NCBI GenBank assembly: GCA_028694115.1
Contig: JAQUUB010000023.1
Span: 1-51,777, forward strand
DNA: 51,777 nucleotides
Origin: Lachnospiraceae bacterium
GTDB lineage: Bacteria; Bacillota_A; Clostridia; Lachnospirales; Lachnospiraceae
Direction: 5' to 3'
Both the position numbers and the translations under genes were made by a program. Below the pieces are notes generated by a model. The model saw only the letters and a list, made by a program, of their open reading frames with translations, was not told the DNA's origin and did no database searches. The first letter of the stretch is position 1; every line of letters begins with the position of its first letter. Shown in pieces: positions 1-7,791 of the stretch.

Positions 1-112
1 TTGTTTTCCTGATTCAAATCTCAACCGTTTTCACATGCCTTTTCTTAACTAAACAGATTTTTCAGAGGCTTGTAACCTGTGAGATACCTTTCCTAACAGA
101 CGAAATGCTTAT

Positions 113-673
113 CTAAATGACATTGACCTTTTTATACTGCATAGTAACTGTTACATCCGCCTTGATTGCATCCTGCATGATTTTACCTGTTAATGCATGA
201 ATACCAGATGGCATATCAACAGAGAGCACTCTCGTATCCATTCGATTGACTCTTTGTGCAACTTCTAAATAATTTCCCTCCAAATCACGGTTCAAAGAAA
301 TTCCAAACAGGCAATCAACGATTGTCGTATACGGATACTCTATTAGCTCTTTAGATATTTCAACATCTAATGCTTTTAAGATTTCTAATTGTTCCCTAAC
401 CTCTGTTGTCGCTTTCTCTTCGTTTCCGATGAATACGATTTCAGGTGTATTACCTTCTTCTATCAATAATCTGGAAAGAGCAAGACCATCTCCACCATTA
501 TTTCCTATCCCGCAGACAACAAGCACCCTCGATAAATCAAACGCTTCCTGCTTTAATACCTCCATCGTCTGCAAGGCAGCACGCTCCATCAATACCAAAC
601 TAGAAATTCCATACTCCTGTATGGTTATTTCATCCGCACGTTTCATCTCTTCCGGCGTTACAATATATTCCAT
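113..673 (-). CDS. nnrE: NAD(P)H-hydrate epimerase, stand-alone and C-terminally short
   Basis: YjeF N-terminal-type Rossmann protein that would interconvert the R and S forms of damaged NAD(P)HX in the cytoplasm. The family hallmarks are visible: an N-terminal helix with EMKRADEITIQEYGI, the VCGIGNNGGDGLALSR loop, a VDCLFGISLNRDL segment and the VDMPSGI motif. I start it at the ATG at 673 because AAAGGAG lies 8 bases upstream; a GTG at 691 is inside that ribosome site. At 186 residues it lacks the ADP-dependent dehydratase domain common in clostridial fusions, and it stops right after ADVTVTMQYKKVNVI, roughly 20 residues before the usual end of the epimerase domain (final strand and LYPG-like loop). 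It is the last gene of the rex operon. It may still be functional, or it may be a decaying remnant. Confidence 0.8.
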   Translation of the reverse strand: MEYIVTPEEMKRADEITIQEYGISSLVLMERAALQTMEVLKQEAFDLSRVLVVCGIGNNGGDGLALSRLLIEEGNTPEIVFIGNEEKATTEVREQLEILKALDVEISKELIEYPYTTIVDCLFGISLNRDLEGNYLEVAQRVNRMDTRVLSVDMPSGIHALTGKIMQDAIKADVTVTMQYKKVNVI

Positions 674-695
674 CTGCCACTCTCCTTTCACAATC

Positions 696-730
696 AGAAG
701 GCGCTTGCGACTTCTTCCGTGTGAGTTTTA
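696..730 (-). repeat. Structured repeat copy 1 (partial)
   Basis: A 3'-half copy of the element described at 45236-45336 and 49782-49868. In mRNA sense it begins at the TAA stop of acpS, reads AACTCACAC and then the hairpin GGAAGAAG-TCGCAAGCGC-CTTCT. It fills almost the whole gap between acpS and the nnrE ribosome site. The upstream ATTCTAAGGAGC hairpin of the full copies is missing. Confidence 0.75.
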
Positions 731-1102
731 CTTTTCTCCAATTGCAAATGCAGTTGCTTCCTTTTCCGTATTGGTGATAGAAATATGAATTGTTTTAATC
801 ATTAACGATTTTGCAATTCTTTCTGCCTCTTCATATAGGTTTACATAAGGTTTCCCGAGTTCATCTCGAAGCACCTCAATATCACTTAATGCCATGGTAC
901 GAAATCCTGTACCAAATACCTTTGATACTGCTTCCTTTACTGCAAAGTTACCAGCCGCTCTTTTCGCATCGAGTGTCCCATCTTTTCGAGTCAGCAGATT
1001 TATTTCTGATTCACGGTAACAACGCGTGAGAAAAGCCTCTCGCTGTAAGGCCTTTCTCACGCGCTCTATTTCGATACAATCAATTCCAATTCCGATAATC
1101 AT
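728..1102 (-). CDS. acpS: Holo-[acyl-carrier-protein] synthase
   Basis: Transfers 4'-phosphopantetheine from CoA to the serine of apo-acyl carrier protein, activating it for fatty-acid synthesis. The 124-residue length matches the trimeric AcpS family. Visible motifs are GIGIDCIEIERV with the metal ligand Asp8, NFAVKEAVSKVFGTGF with Glu57, and the C-terminal HISITNTEKEATAFAI segment. Its ATG overlaps the TGA of the upstream coiled-coil gene (ATGA), which suggests translational coupling. The stop codon is also the first base triplet of a structured repeat. Confidence 0.95.
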   Translation of the reverse strand: MIIGIGIDCIEIERVRKALQREAFLTRCYRESEINLLTRKDGTLDAKRAAGNFAVKEAVSKVFGTGFRTMALSDIEVLRDELGKPYVNLYEEAERIAKSLMIKTIHISITNTEKEATAFAIGEK

Positions 1103-1833
1103 TGTTTCTTATCCTTTTCTTCTTTAAAAATGATTTTATTATCGTTATTTAATTCACTCTTTTCTGAGGCAGTGGCTCTTTGCATAGCTTTTACCTCTCT
1201 CTGCTTTAATAGCATTTCTTGTTTTTTTGATTCTACATCATATTGAATATCAAATAAATCCATCACATCTGAACCAAAAATATCATTCATATAAGAATAT
1301 AATTCCACATTCTTAACTTCCATATCCTGCTTTTTTACCACATTCTTTTTCAGCTCTATGCGAATGGTCTTAATCCATTTTCCAATTTCATCTATTTCCT
1401 GGGTATTGTTCAGTATCACTTGATAACATTGCTCCATCGTCAACAACATTAACTCTTTATTAATCTGTTCAATTTCTCTTGGCAAATCTAAAAGCTCTTC
1501 CTGATATTCTTTTAACTTTTCATTAATCTCATTAATCAGACGTTTGCTCTCCTCTACGATTTTAATGACCTTTTTATCAGTTCCATCCTGAGAGTCATCC
1601 ATATTCGAAACAATTTCCTTCATGAGATTGTTTTTGATTTTCCGCAAATCTTTTGATTCTGTATTTAATTTGCCCTCCTTTTTAATCAGCTCTCCCAAAT
1701 CCTGTTCCAGTTTCTTGATTTGTGGTGTTGCTTCTGCCTGATTAAATAGGCGATGCCATTTATTATCAAGGATTAAAAGAGGAATGGTTTTCCCATCCAA
1801 TGCTCCCTTAAACTTCCCGTTCTCTTTTTCCAT
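1099..1833 (-). CDS. Coiled-coil protein of unknown function in the rex-acpS operon
   Basis: I do not recognise a named family. The protein (244 residues from the chosen ATG at 1833, preceded by AGGAG at a 10-base distance) is charged and almost wholly helical, with long Lys/Glu/Leu heptad-like stretches from about residue 35 to 150 and again near the C-terminus, so it is probably a cytoplasmic coiled coil. The N-terminus (KFKGALDGKTIPLLILDNKWHRLF) looks globular. No signal peptide or membrane segment is seen. The start lies 26 bases inside the 3' end of rex and the stop overlaps the acpS start, so the three genes are tightly coupled. A longer frame to 1911 lacks a ribosome site. Confidence 0.75.
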   Translation of the reverse strand: MEKENGKFKGALDGKTIPLLILDNKWHRLFNQAEATPQIKKLEQDLGELIKKEGKLNTESKDLRKIKNNLMKEIVSNMDDSQDGTDKKVIKIVEESKRLINEINEKLKEYQEELLDLPREIEQINKELMLLTMEQCYQVILNNTQEIDEIGKWIKTIRIELKKNVVKKQDMEVKNVELYSYMNDIFGSDVMDLFDIQYDVESKKQEMLLKQREVKAMQRATASEKSELNNDNKIIFKEEKDKKQ

Positions 1834-2476
1834 AACTTTTATGCTCCTGTTCATAACAATTGATGTTATATGAAAGCCGCATAAGACTCTCAGAGAGATG
1901 TACATTTTCAACGACTATATTCTTTGGTACATTTAAATCAACATGTGAAAAATTCCATATTGCTTTAATACCACATTTACAAAGCTGTTCTGCCACACCT
2001 ATGGCAGCAGATTTTGGAATTGCAATCACTGCAATATCTATTTGATTCTCGATGACAAATTTCTCCATAAGACTCATCTTCATAATCGGAATATCACGAA
2101 TTGTCTGATCAATCAAATCTGCATTATTATCAAAGATTCCCCGTATAATAAACCCACGTTTTTCAAAATTTACATAGCCAGCCAATGCCTGTCCCAGATT
2201 TCCTGCACCAACCAGGATCAAATTATGTTTTCTACCTAACCCCAATATCTTTCCTATTTCTTCGTATAAGAATTTTACATTATATCCGTAACCCTGCTGT
2301 CCAAATCCTCCAAAGTTGTTTAAATCCTGTCTGATTTGGGATGCAGTTACCTTCATTCTCTCACTTAATTCCTGTGAAGAGATTCTTTCCACTCCGCTAT
2401 CCTTCAATTCTCCTAAATATCTAAAATACCTGGGCAATCGACCGATAACGGCTCTTGATATTTCCTTGTCTTCCAA
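1808..2476 (-). CDS. rex: Redox-sensing transcriptional repressor Rex
   Basis: Rex binds DNA as a dimer and releases it when NADH rises relative to NAD+, usually controlling fermentative and electron-flow genes. The 222-residue protein has the N-terminal winged helix (ISRAVIGRLPRYFRYL, then SSQELSERMKVTASQIRQDLNNFG) and the Rossmann nucleotide site GAGNLGQAL, followed by the family's GIFDNN and the AVIAIPKSAA stretch. It begins with TTG at 2476, justified by GGGAGG 8 bases upstream. It leads an operon with the coiled-coil gene, acpS and nnrE. A partial Rex-type operator overlaps its own promoter, suggesting autoregulation. Confidence 0.95.
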   Translation of the reverse strand: MEDKEISRAVIGRLPRYFRYLGELKDSGVERISSQELSERMKVTASQIRQDLNNFGGFGQQGYGYNVKFLYEEIGKILGLGRKHNLILVGAGNLGQALAGYVNFEKRGFIIRGIFDNNADLIDQTIRDIPIMKMSLMEKFVIENQIDIAVIAIPKSAAIGVAEQLCKCGIKAIWNFSHVDLNVPKNIVVENVHLSESLMRLSYNINCYEQEHKSYGKREREV

Positions 2477-2506
2477 TATTGCAACCTCCCAGTAAATTAT
2501 GTTATT

Positions 2507-2535
2507 ATTATAGACGCATGTTAAAAAAATGTCAA
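2507..2535 (-). promoter_or_regulatory. Sigma-A promoter of the rex operon with a Rex-like operator
   Basis: Minus strand: consensus -35 TTGACA (2530-2535), a 17-base spacer and consensus -10 TATAAT (2507-2512). The 18 bases at 2518-2535 match 10 of the 14 fixed positions of the known Rex operator TTGTTAA-N4-TTAACAA (right half-site TTAACA intact), overlapping the -35 box. Confidence 0.75.
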
Positions 2536-2552
2536 AATAAATAGGAGTCGAT

Positions 2553-4460
2553 ATGCTATTACAATGTTCAAAAATAAGTAAAACTTTTATATCAGAGCCC
2601 GTACTTAGTAATTGTTCCTTTCATGTAGAAGATAAAGAAAAAGTTGCTATTATAGGAGCAAATGGTGCTGGAAAATCCACACTATTAAAAATCATTACTG
2701 GTCAATTACCTCCAACCGATGGCATGGTCACTCTGTCAAAAGGGAAAACAATGGGGTATCTCGCCCAGCAGGAGGCTGTTTCTTCCGAAAATTCCATTTA
2801 TGACGAGCTTCTTACTGTCAAAAAAGATCTGATGGATATCTGGGACAACCTGCGTTCCATGGAAGAGTCTATGAAAACACTTACTGGGGATGCACTTGAT
2901 GCTATTATGCACAGGTATTCCGATTTAAATCATACCTTTGAAATTCAGAATGGGTATGCCATGATTAGTGAAGTGACTGGTATTTTAAAAGGACTTGGTT
3001 TTAAAGAAGAAGATTTTAAAAAGCCAATTAAAACATTATCAGGCGGACAGAAAACCCGTGTTGCTCTAGGTAAATTACTCTTGCAAAAGCCTGATTTAAT
3101 TATGCTTGATGAGCCTACTAACCACTTAGATATTGATTCTATTACATGGCTCGAATCCTATCTTTCGAATTATGACGGTGCTGTCATAATTGTAGCCCAT
3201 GATCGCTATTTTCTTGATAAAATAGTTACGAAGGTGGTTGAAATTGAGCGCACGAATAGTATGGTATACTCTGGGAACTACTCAGATTTTGCCATGAAAA
3301 AACAGATGCTCCGTGAAGCCGCTATGAAGCAATATCTAAATCAACAGCAGGAAATCAAACATCAGGAAGAAGTCATTCGAAAGTTGAAATCCTATAACCG
3401 TGAAAAATCAATTAAGCGTGCGGAAAGCCGTGAGAAAATGCTTAAAAAAATTGATGTAGTTGAAAAACCTACTGAAATCAATGACTCCATGCACATAGAA
3501 ATTACTCCCTCCATAGAGAGTGGTAATGATGTACTTACTGTAAAAAATCTAGAAAAATCCTTTGGCTCTACTCTTCTCTTCAAAGGTCTAGACTTTGAAA
3601 TCAAACGTGGTGAGCGTGTTGCTTTAATTGGGAAAAATGGTACTGGAAAGACAACGATTTTAAAAATCATTAATGAAATGCTAACGAGTGAGCAAGGCTC
3701 TGTAAGACTTGGTGCCAAAGTTCATATTGGTTATTATGACCAGGATCATCAGGTACTCCATGCCGACAAAACCTTGTTTGAAGAAATTTCTGACGCCTAT
3801 CCTGATTTAACGAATACCAAGATTAGAAATACTCTTGCAGCCTTTCTTTTCACTGGCGATGATGTTTATAAACGAATTAGAGACTTAAGTGGTGGCGAGC
3901 GTGGACGTATGTCTCTTGCAAAATTAATGCTTTCCAATGCCAACTTTCTAATTCTCGATGAGCCTACCAACCATCTTGACATGGTTTCCAAGGAAATCTT
4001 AGAGCAGGCACTGGTGGGTTATACCGGAACAATCCTTTTTGTAAGTCATGATCGTTATTTCATCAATAAAACTTCTACCAGAATATTAGAATTAACAGGT
4101 CAGACACTCATTAATTATATTGGGAATTATGATTATTATTTAGAAAAGCATGATTTACTCTCTGCTTCTATCACAGAATCCGCTTCCACCGCACAAGTTA
4201 CTGTGGAAAGTGAAGTGAAACAGGACTGGAAAACAGAAAAAGCTCAAAAGGCGGAACAACGTAAGCGTGAAAATCAGATTCAAAAGATTGAGGAGCGAAT
4301 TGAAGAGCTAGAACTACGCTCCTCTCAAATTGACGAAGAGATGGCCCTCCCTGAAAACGCAACCAACGTAGCAAAATGCGTGGTATTTTCAAAAGAAAAA
4401 GAGTTAATTGACGAGGAGCTTATGAATCTTATGGAGGAATGGGAAAGTCTACAGGAATAA
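2553..4460 (+). CDS. ABC-F family ATPase (YdiF/Uup-like)
   Basis: A cytoplasmic ABC protein with two nucleotide-binding domains and no membrane segments, as in the ABC-F ribosome-associated translation factors. First domain: Walker A GANGAGKS (residues 35-42), signature LSGGQKTR, Walker B LIMLDEPTNHLD. Second domain: GKNGTGKT, LSGGERGR and FLILDEPTNHLD. Between them is the charged inter-domain linker (about 250-310), and at the C-terminus a Glu/Lys-rich coiled coil (about 555-635). Length 635 is normal. AGGAG precedes the ATG. It is divergent from rex. Its substrate is not an exported drug; whether it protects against antibiotics or acts in housekeeping translation cannot be told from sequence. 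Confidence 0.93.
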   Translation: MLLQCSKISKTFISEPVLSNCSFHVEDKEKVAIIGANGAGKSTLLKIITGQLPPTDGMVTLSKGKTMGYLAQQEAVSSENSIYDELLTVKKDLMDIWDNLRSMEESMKTLTGDALDAIMHRYSDLNHTFEIQNGYAMISEVTGILKGLGFKEEDFKKPIKTLSGGQKTRVALGKLLLQKPDLIMLDEPTNHLDIDSITWLESYLSNYDGAVIIVAHDRYFLDKIVTKVVEIERTNSMVYSGNYSDFAMKKQMLREAAMKQYLNQQQEIKHQEEVIRKLKSYNREKSIKRAESREKMLKKIDVVEKPTEINDSMHIEITPSIESGNDVLTVKNLEKSFGSTLLFKGLDFEIKRGERVALIGKNGTGKTTILKIINEMLTSEQGSVRLGAKVHIGYYDQDHQVLHADKTLFEEISDAYPDLTNTKIRNTLAAFLFTGDDVYKRIRDLSGGERGRMSLAKLMLSNANFLILDEPTNHLDMVSKEILEQALVGYTGTILFVSHDRYFINKTSTRILELTGQTLINYIGNYDYYLEKHDLLSASITESASTAQVTVESEVKQDWKTEKAQKAEQRKRENQIQKIEERIEELELRSSQIDEEMALPENATNVAKCVVFSKEKELIDEELMNLMEEWESLQE

Positions 4461-4477
4461 GGGATCATCTCTTTATC

Positions 4478-5116
4478 TTATTTGACCCATGCTCTATTTT
4501 GGACCGGATCTCCGTGTCCAAAATAAATTCTCCTATTCCCATACCTACTGATTTTATTGGCACTTTCAATCATTTTTTCATAATTATGATATAACAAAGA
4601 AAAAGTCGGATAAAGTATATTCATCAAAGCATCACCCACAATAATTCCTTCATTTTCTATATCTAAACCTATGGATCCATCTGTATGACCTGGCAATGCA
4701 ATAATTTTTGCTTTTACTCCATACTCATTTAAGGAATCCCCTTCTGATAAATAAATGGAAGCATTGAAAAATGGAATTTCATCAAATTGAAATGATTTTA
4801 TTGATAAAAATAATACTATTTTCCCTAATAATGTTTTTGCTGATAGCACTTGTCTCATATTATTACTAATCAATTCTTCATCATTTTTTGATATTGCTAT
4901 TGGAATATTAAGTTCTTGTGAAAGAAAAAGAGCATTTTGACAATGATCCATATGGGTATGTGTTAGCACGATTAGTTTCACATTTTCCTTCTTACAATTT
5001 TCCAAAATTAAATCTCTATATTTAGGTCTTGCTGTATCAATAAGAATGCTACTATTTTCATCTCCAACTATGTAGCAATTTCCATTTCCGCACTTTATTC
5101 TTTTAACTTGAGTCAT
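4478..5116 (-). CDS. Metallo-beta-lactamase-fold hydrolase
   Basis: A 212-residue MBL-fold enzyme with the metal-binding HTHMDH motif (His53, His55, Asp57, His58), the GHTDGSIG histidine, a VGDAL aspartate and a final FGHGDP histidine, so both metal sites look complete. It is of the glyoxalase II-like general group; the substrate is unknown. AAGGAG lies 8 bases before the ATG. It converges with the ABC-F gene (17-base gap) and is divergent from a PadR regulator, which may control it. A promoter GTGACA-17-TATAAT reads towards it. Confidence 0.85.
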   Translation of the reverse strand: MTQVKRIKCGNGNCYIVGDENSSILIDTARPKYRDLILENCKKENVKLIVLTHTHMDHCQNALFLSQELNIPIAISKNDEELISNNMRQVLSAKTLLGKIVLFLSIKSFQFDEIPFFNASIYLSEGDSLNEYGVKAKIIALPGHTDGSIGLDIENEGIIVGDALMNILYPTFSLLYHNYEKMIESANKISRYGNRRIYFGHGDPVQNRAWVK

Positions 5117-5152
5117 ACATATCTCCTTCTTTTTAAACGAATTTCACTTATA

Positions 5153-5181
5153 ATTATAATATTTCAATTTTAATATGTCAC
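5153..5181 (-). promoter_or_regulatory. Promoter of the MBL-fold gene
   Basis: Minus strand: -35 GTGACA (5176-5181), 17-base spacer, -10 TATAAT (5153-5158), ending about 37 bases before the MBL gene start. Confidence 0.55.
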
Positions 5182-5190
5182 TCCTTTTTC

Positions 5191-5219
5191 TTGACATTTT
5201 CTGTTTAATATAATACTAT
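5191..5219 (+). promoter_or_regulatory. Promoter of the padR-like gene
   Basis: Plus strand: -35 TTGACA (5191-5196), 17-base spacer, -10 TACTAT (5214-5219). The -10 lies inside the 14-bp palindrome ATACTATAAAGTAT (5213-5226). Confidence 0.6.
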
Positions 5220-5226
5220 AAAGTAT
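5213..5226. promoter_or_regulatory. Palindrome overlapping the padR -10 box
   Basis: ATACT-ATAA-AGTAT, perfect 5-bp arms, positioned on the -10 element of the padR promoter. A candidate regulator site. Confidence 0.5.
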
Positions 5227-5238
5227 AGCAATAAATGA

Positions 5239-5267
5239 CTTTACAATTATTAATAGTAATTGTAAAG
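5239..5267. promoter_or_regulatory. Inverted repeat, candidate PadR operator
   Basis: Perfect 11-bp arms CTTTACAATTA / TAATTGTAAAG with a 7-base spacer, located between the padR promoter and its ribosome site. The symmetry and position fit an operator for the dimeric PadR protein encoded 26 bases downstream. In RNA it would also form a weak AU hairpin. Confidence 0.6.
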
Positions 5268-5292
5268 AATATGGTTAACAAGGAGATTTCGT

Positions 5293-5805
5293 ATGGCGAC
5301 AATAGATTTGATTGTATTAGGGATTTTAAAGAAAGAGCCCTTAAGTGCATATGACATTCAGAAATTAGTGGAGTATCGGAATATCTCCCGTTGGGTTAAG
5401 ATTAGTACTCCTTCCATCTATAAAAAGGTAATACAGTTAGAAGAAAAAGGATATATTAAAAGCACTATGGTTAAGGAAGGAAAAATGGCAGAAAAAGCTG
5501 TTTATTCTTTAACAGAGGATGGCGAAAAAGAATTTGAAAAATTAATGCTTCAAATCTCTTGTGAACCGATTCATATTTTTTTGGATTTTAATGCTGTAAT
5601 TGTAAATATTGATAGTCTCTCACCAGAAAATCGGAAAGCTTGTTTAGCGGAAATTAAAATTAACGTTGAAAAATTGAAATCATATTTGGAAGAAAATATT
5701 ACTTCTAAAGGAAAAATTCCCGAGATTCCTGATACAGGAAAAGCAGTATTGCAACAGCAATTTATTTTAGCTGAAGCAATAGAAAAATGGGTGAGTACAC
5801 TATAA
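5293..5805 (+). CDS. PadR family transcriptional regulator
   Basis: A 170-residue regulator with the PadR winged-helix start (DLIVLGILKKEPLSAYDIQKLV), recognition region STPSIYKKVIQLEEKGYIKS and wing (EKAVYSLTEDGEKEFEKLM), followed by a helical dimerisation half from about residue 85, which includes a conserved-looking FLDFNAVIVNIDSLS segment. This is the longer PadR layout with a Vir-like C-terminal region. Ribosome site AAGGAG precedes the ATG. It is divergent from the MBL-fold gene, with two palindromes between them, so it probably controls itself and that gene. The ligand is unknown. Confidence 0.85.
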   Translation: MATIDLIVLGILKKEPLSAYDIQKLVEYRNISRWVKISTPSIYKKVIQLEEKGYIKSTMVKEGKMAEKAVYSLTEDGEKEFEKLMLQISCEPIHIFLDFNAVIVNIDSLSPENRKACLAEIKINVEKLKSYLEENITSKGKIPEIPDTGKAVLQQQFILAEAIEKWVSTL

Positions 5806-5806
5806 T

Positions 5807-5963
5807 CCCGTATCCCAAAAAAGCAGTAACTGGTGTCTGTAAAATCAAAAGTTGCCATTGCCTTTTCAATCTTTTCTTCTACACTACGATTTTCCTTCTC
5901 ATAATCAAACGGCCCATGATCAAAAACAATATACTCCGCTTCTGGAACATCAATTAGGAGCTA
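5807..5963 (-). pseudogene. Remnant of an AraC/GyrI-like effector-binding domain
   Basis: On the minus strand, one open frame from an in-frame TAG at 5961-5963 reads LLIDVPEAEYIVFDHGPFDY, then about 30 further residues ending MATFDFTDTSYCFFGIRDY near 5807. This pattern (AEYxVFxHxPF near the start, later a FDF segment) is typical of the C-terminal effector-binding domain of AraC/GyrI-like regulators. There is no start codon for it, no DNA-binding domain, and the frame then runs into the antisense of padR. It is a truncated fragment. Confidence 0.6.
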
Positions 5964-6022
5964 CCACCCTACATTTATTATAAAGAAATAGAGAGATTAC
6001 TGCTTGATTTTACTTGCTGTTA

Positions 6023-6487
6023 TTATATCGAAAATTTTTTTCTTAAGATATCTTGAGATGTCTTAAATTTATCTTTTTCAAATTTTATTCCACAAATGTT
6101 ACATTCTGTATCAGACTCACGCACATTTCGATTGCTACAGTAACCACATTCATATTTTCCATTATTAAGATTTATCTTAACTTTCTTATGACTTTGGTAA
6201 TACTTATCAATCTTCTTATCTTGACTTAATTCTATTGTAAGATGGATTAAAAACAAAATTTCAATGGTTATTCCGACAATAATTGATGTATAAGTAACAT
6301 AAGTTAAAATCTTATTTTGTAAAAAATGATTTAGGCTAAATAATATTAAAGGAATAGGAATCAAAAAAATTAATCCAATGGAAATCACACGACTACCATA
6401 ATTAATTGAGTTTATTTTTTTCATAGTTTTTCCAAACCTGTTTTCTTTTTTCATTAATTCTAAAACAATATCAACAAAATCAAACAA
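6023..6487 (-). CDS. Small membrane protein with C-terminal zinc ribbon
   Basis: No named family recognised. The frame encodes up to 154 residues: a short charged N-terminus, two hydrophobic segments (about residues 33-50 and 61-85, likely membrane helices) and a cytoplasmic C-terminal zinc ribbon, YECGYCSNRNVRESDTEC then NICG, with four cysteines as CxxC...CxxC. The start is uncertain: TTG at 6487 directly follows the stop of the upstream MBL gene, while ATGs at 6454 and 6424 are alternatives without a better ribosome site. It is downstream of, and probably cotranscribed with, the MBL-fold gene. Confidence 0.6.
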   Translation of the reverse strand: MFDFVDIVLELMKKENRFGKTMKKINSINYGSRVISIGLIFLIPIPLILFSLNHFLQNKILTYVTYTSIIVGITIEILFLIHLTIELSQDKKIDKYYQSHKKVKINLNNGKYECGYCSNRNVRESDTECNICGIKFEKDKFKTSQDILRKKFSI

Positions 6488-7300
6488 CTATAGTTCAAAC
6501 TCCATTCCCGTATATAGTTGCTCAATCTGATCCTGTAGCTCTTCCTTCAGAATGGCAAAGGACTTCTTTCCCGTACAATGCCCTGTGAAAACTTTCTCGA
6601 TTCCTGTATCCTTGATTCTTTCTGCTAATGCTCGTACATCTTTTGGTGGTGATTCATACAAATGAAATCCCCCAATTAAGGCATGTATTTTCTTATTTGA
6701 AAATGTGTCAGAAACCTCATTGATAATGTTGTCCGCGCCACCATGAGAACAACTATTAAAAATAACAAGCCCCTTTGGGGTATCAAAAACCAGACTCTGC
6801 TCGTGTACAAAGGAGTCCGGATACCATTTACGGTTTTGTTTTACATACATATTGGCCTTTTTCCCAATCTGCTCCAATCCAGCTGTCTTATGAGGAATTA
6901 AGTATGCACCTGGTATGATCTCATAATCTCCCTCCGCATAAACGATACGATCCTTGTAAACTTCTAACAACCCTTTCCGGATTCCAACATACTTTCCAAA
7001 AAGCCATTTTCTCCAATAACAATTTTCCAAAGAACCATTCCTTATGTAAAAGTTTGCTTTCTGATTATTCTCAAAAAATGATGCCATTCCATCTGAATGA
7101 TCATAATGTGCATGAGACAATATTCCAAACTCTACTTCTTTCAAATTTACATTCATCCTGGGAGCATTTCTTACAAATTTTCCTGTTGCACCCGTATCTA
7201 ATAGAAATTTATGTCCTTCATATTCAATATATATTGATAGCCCCCACTCGTGGAACATCTCATCTTTTGTAATATTATCAATTAGTATTTTTACAATCAT
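6488..7300 (-). CDS. MBL-fold hydrolase of the DHPS-like (MJ0301) group
   Basis: A 270-residue metallo-beta-lactamase-fold protein. The N-terminal LLDTGATGKFVRNA strand-turn, LSHAHYDHSDG (His63, His65, Asp67, His68), NSCSHGGADNI, IGGFHLY and a late FTGHCTG form the set seen in proteins annotated as 7,8-dihydropterin-6-yl-methyl-4-(beta-D-ribofuranosyl)aminobenzene 5'-phosphate synthase-like. The real substrate in bacteria is usually unknown, so I do not assign one. AAGGAG precedes the ATG. The two-cysteine NSCSHGG loop is characteristic of this subgroup. Confidence 0.85.
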   Translation of the reverse strand: MIVKILIDNITKDEMFHEWGLSIYIEYEGHKFLLDTGATGKFVRNAPRMNVNLKEVEFGILSHAHYDHSDGMASFFENNQKANFYIRNGSLENCYWRKWLFGKYVGIRKGLLEVYKDRIVYAEGDYEIIPGAYLIPHKTAGLEQIGKKANMYVKQNRKWYPDSFVHEQSLVFDTPKGLVIFNSCSHGGADNIINEVSDTFSNKKIHALIGGFHLYESPPKDVRALAERIKDTGIEKVFTGHCTGKKSFAILKEELQDQIEQLYTGMEFEL

Positions 7301-7352
7301 TCCATAGACTCCTTTTTATCTTCTGGTAAATATCCCTATATTTAATACGTCA

Positions 7353-7766
7353 TCATTTTTTATTTGGTTTTCGCTTGATTTGCAGCAACTTCTCCATGTC
7401 GTTAAACAGAGATGTATCAACTAATTCAAACATCATCCATTTTCCATCATGGTAGGTTGTTGAAGAATCATAGACTTTTTGTACTTCCATGGAGTAATCA
7501 TCCCTGCTTGCTTCAAATTTTACTCTTTCCTCTTTACCAAAAATAATCATAAAACCAAAAATATTTTCTTTTGCATAGAAAGCACATAAAGATTTCCCAC
7601 CTCTACGATATTTGTACTCATATTTCCATGCTTTACCACCACGATTCCAAAGTTTTTCCATATCATATCTTGCTTCAATTAATTCACTTAACTTAAGCCA
7701 AATTTCGAAAAGGGACGGCCCTATCAATTCAGTCATTTCCTCATTGGTTGGTATTTTTTCAAGCAT
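7353..7766 (-). CDS. DUF3788 family protein
   Basis: A 137-residue soluble protein resembling the DUF3788 family: N-terminal helix with a PT-x-EE-x-x-x-x-IG opening, then a strand containing WKYEYKYRRGGKSLCAFYAKE and a hydrophobic FGFMIIFGKEE strand, then a basic C-terminus. The family's function is unknown. The ATG at 7766 is chosen because AGGGG lies 8 bases upstream; the TTG one codon earlier is less likely. It sits between the MBL gene and the CAT-like gene on the same strand. Confidence 0.7.
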   Translation of the reverse strand: MLEKIPTNEEMTELIGPSLFEIWLKLSELIEARYDMEKLWNRGGKAWKYEYKYRRGGKSLCAFYAKENIFGFMIIFGKEERVKFEASRDDYSMEVQKVYDSSTTYHDGKWMMFELVDTSLFNDMEKLLQIKRKPNKK

Positions 7767-7791
7767 CAATATTTCCCCTTATTCACTTATA

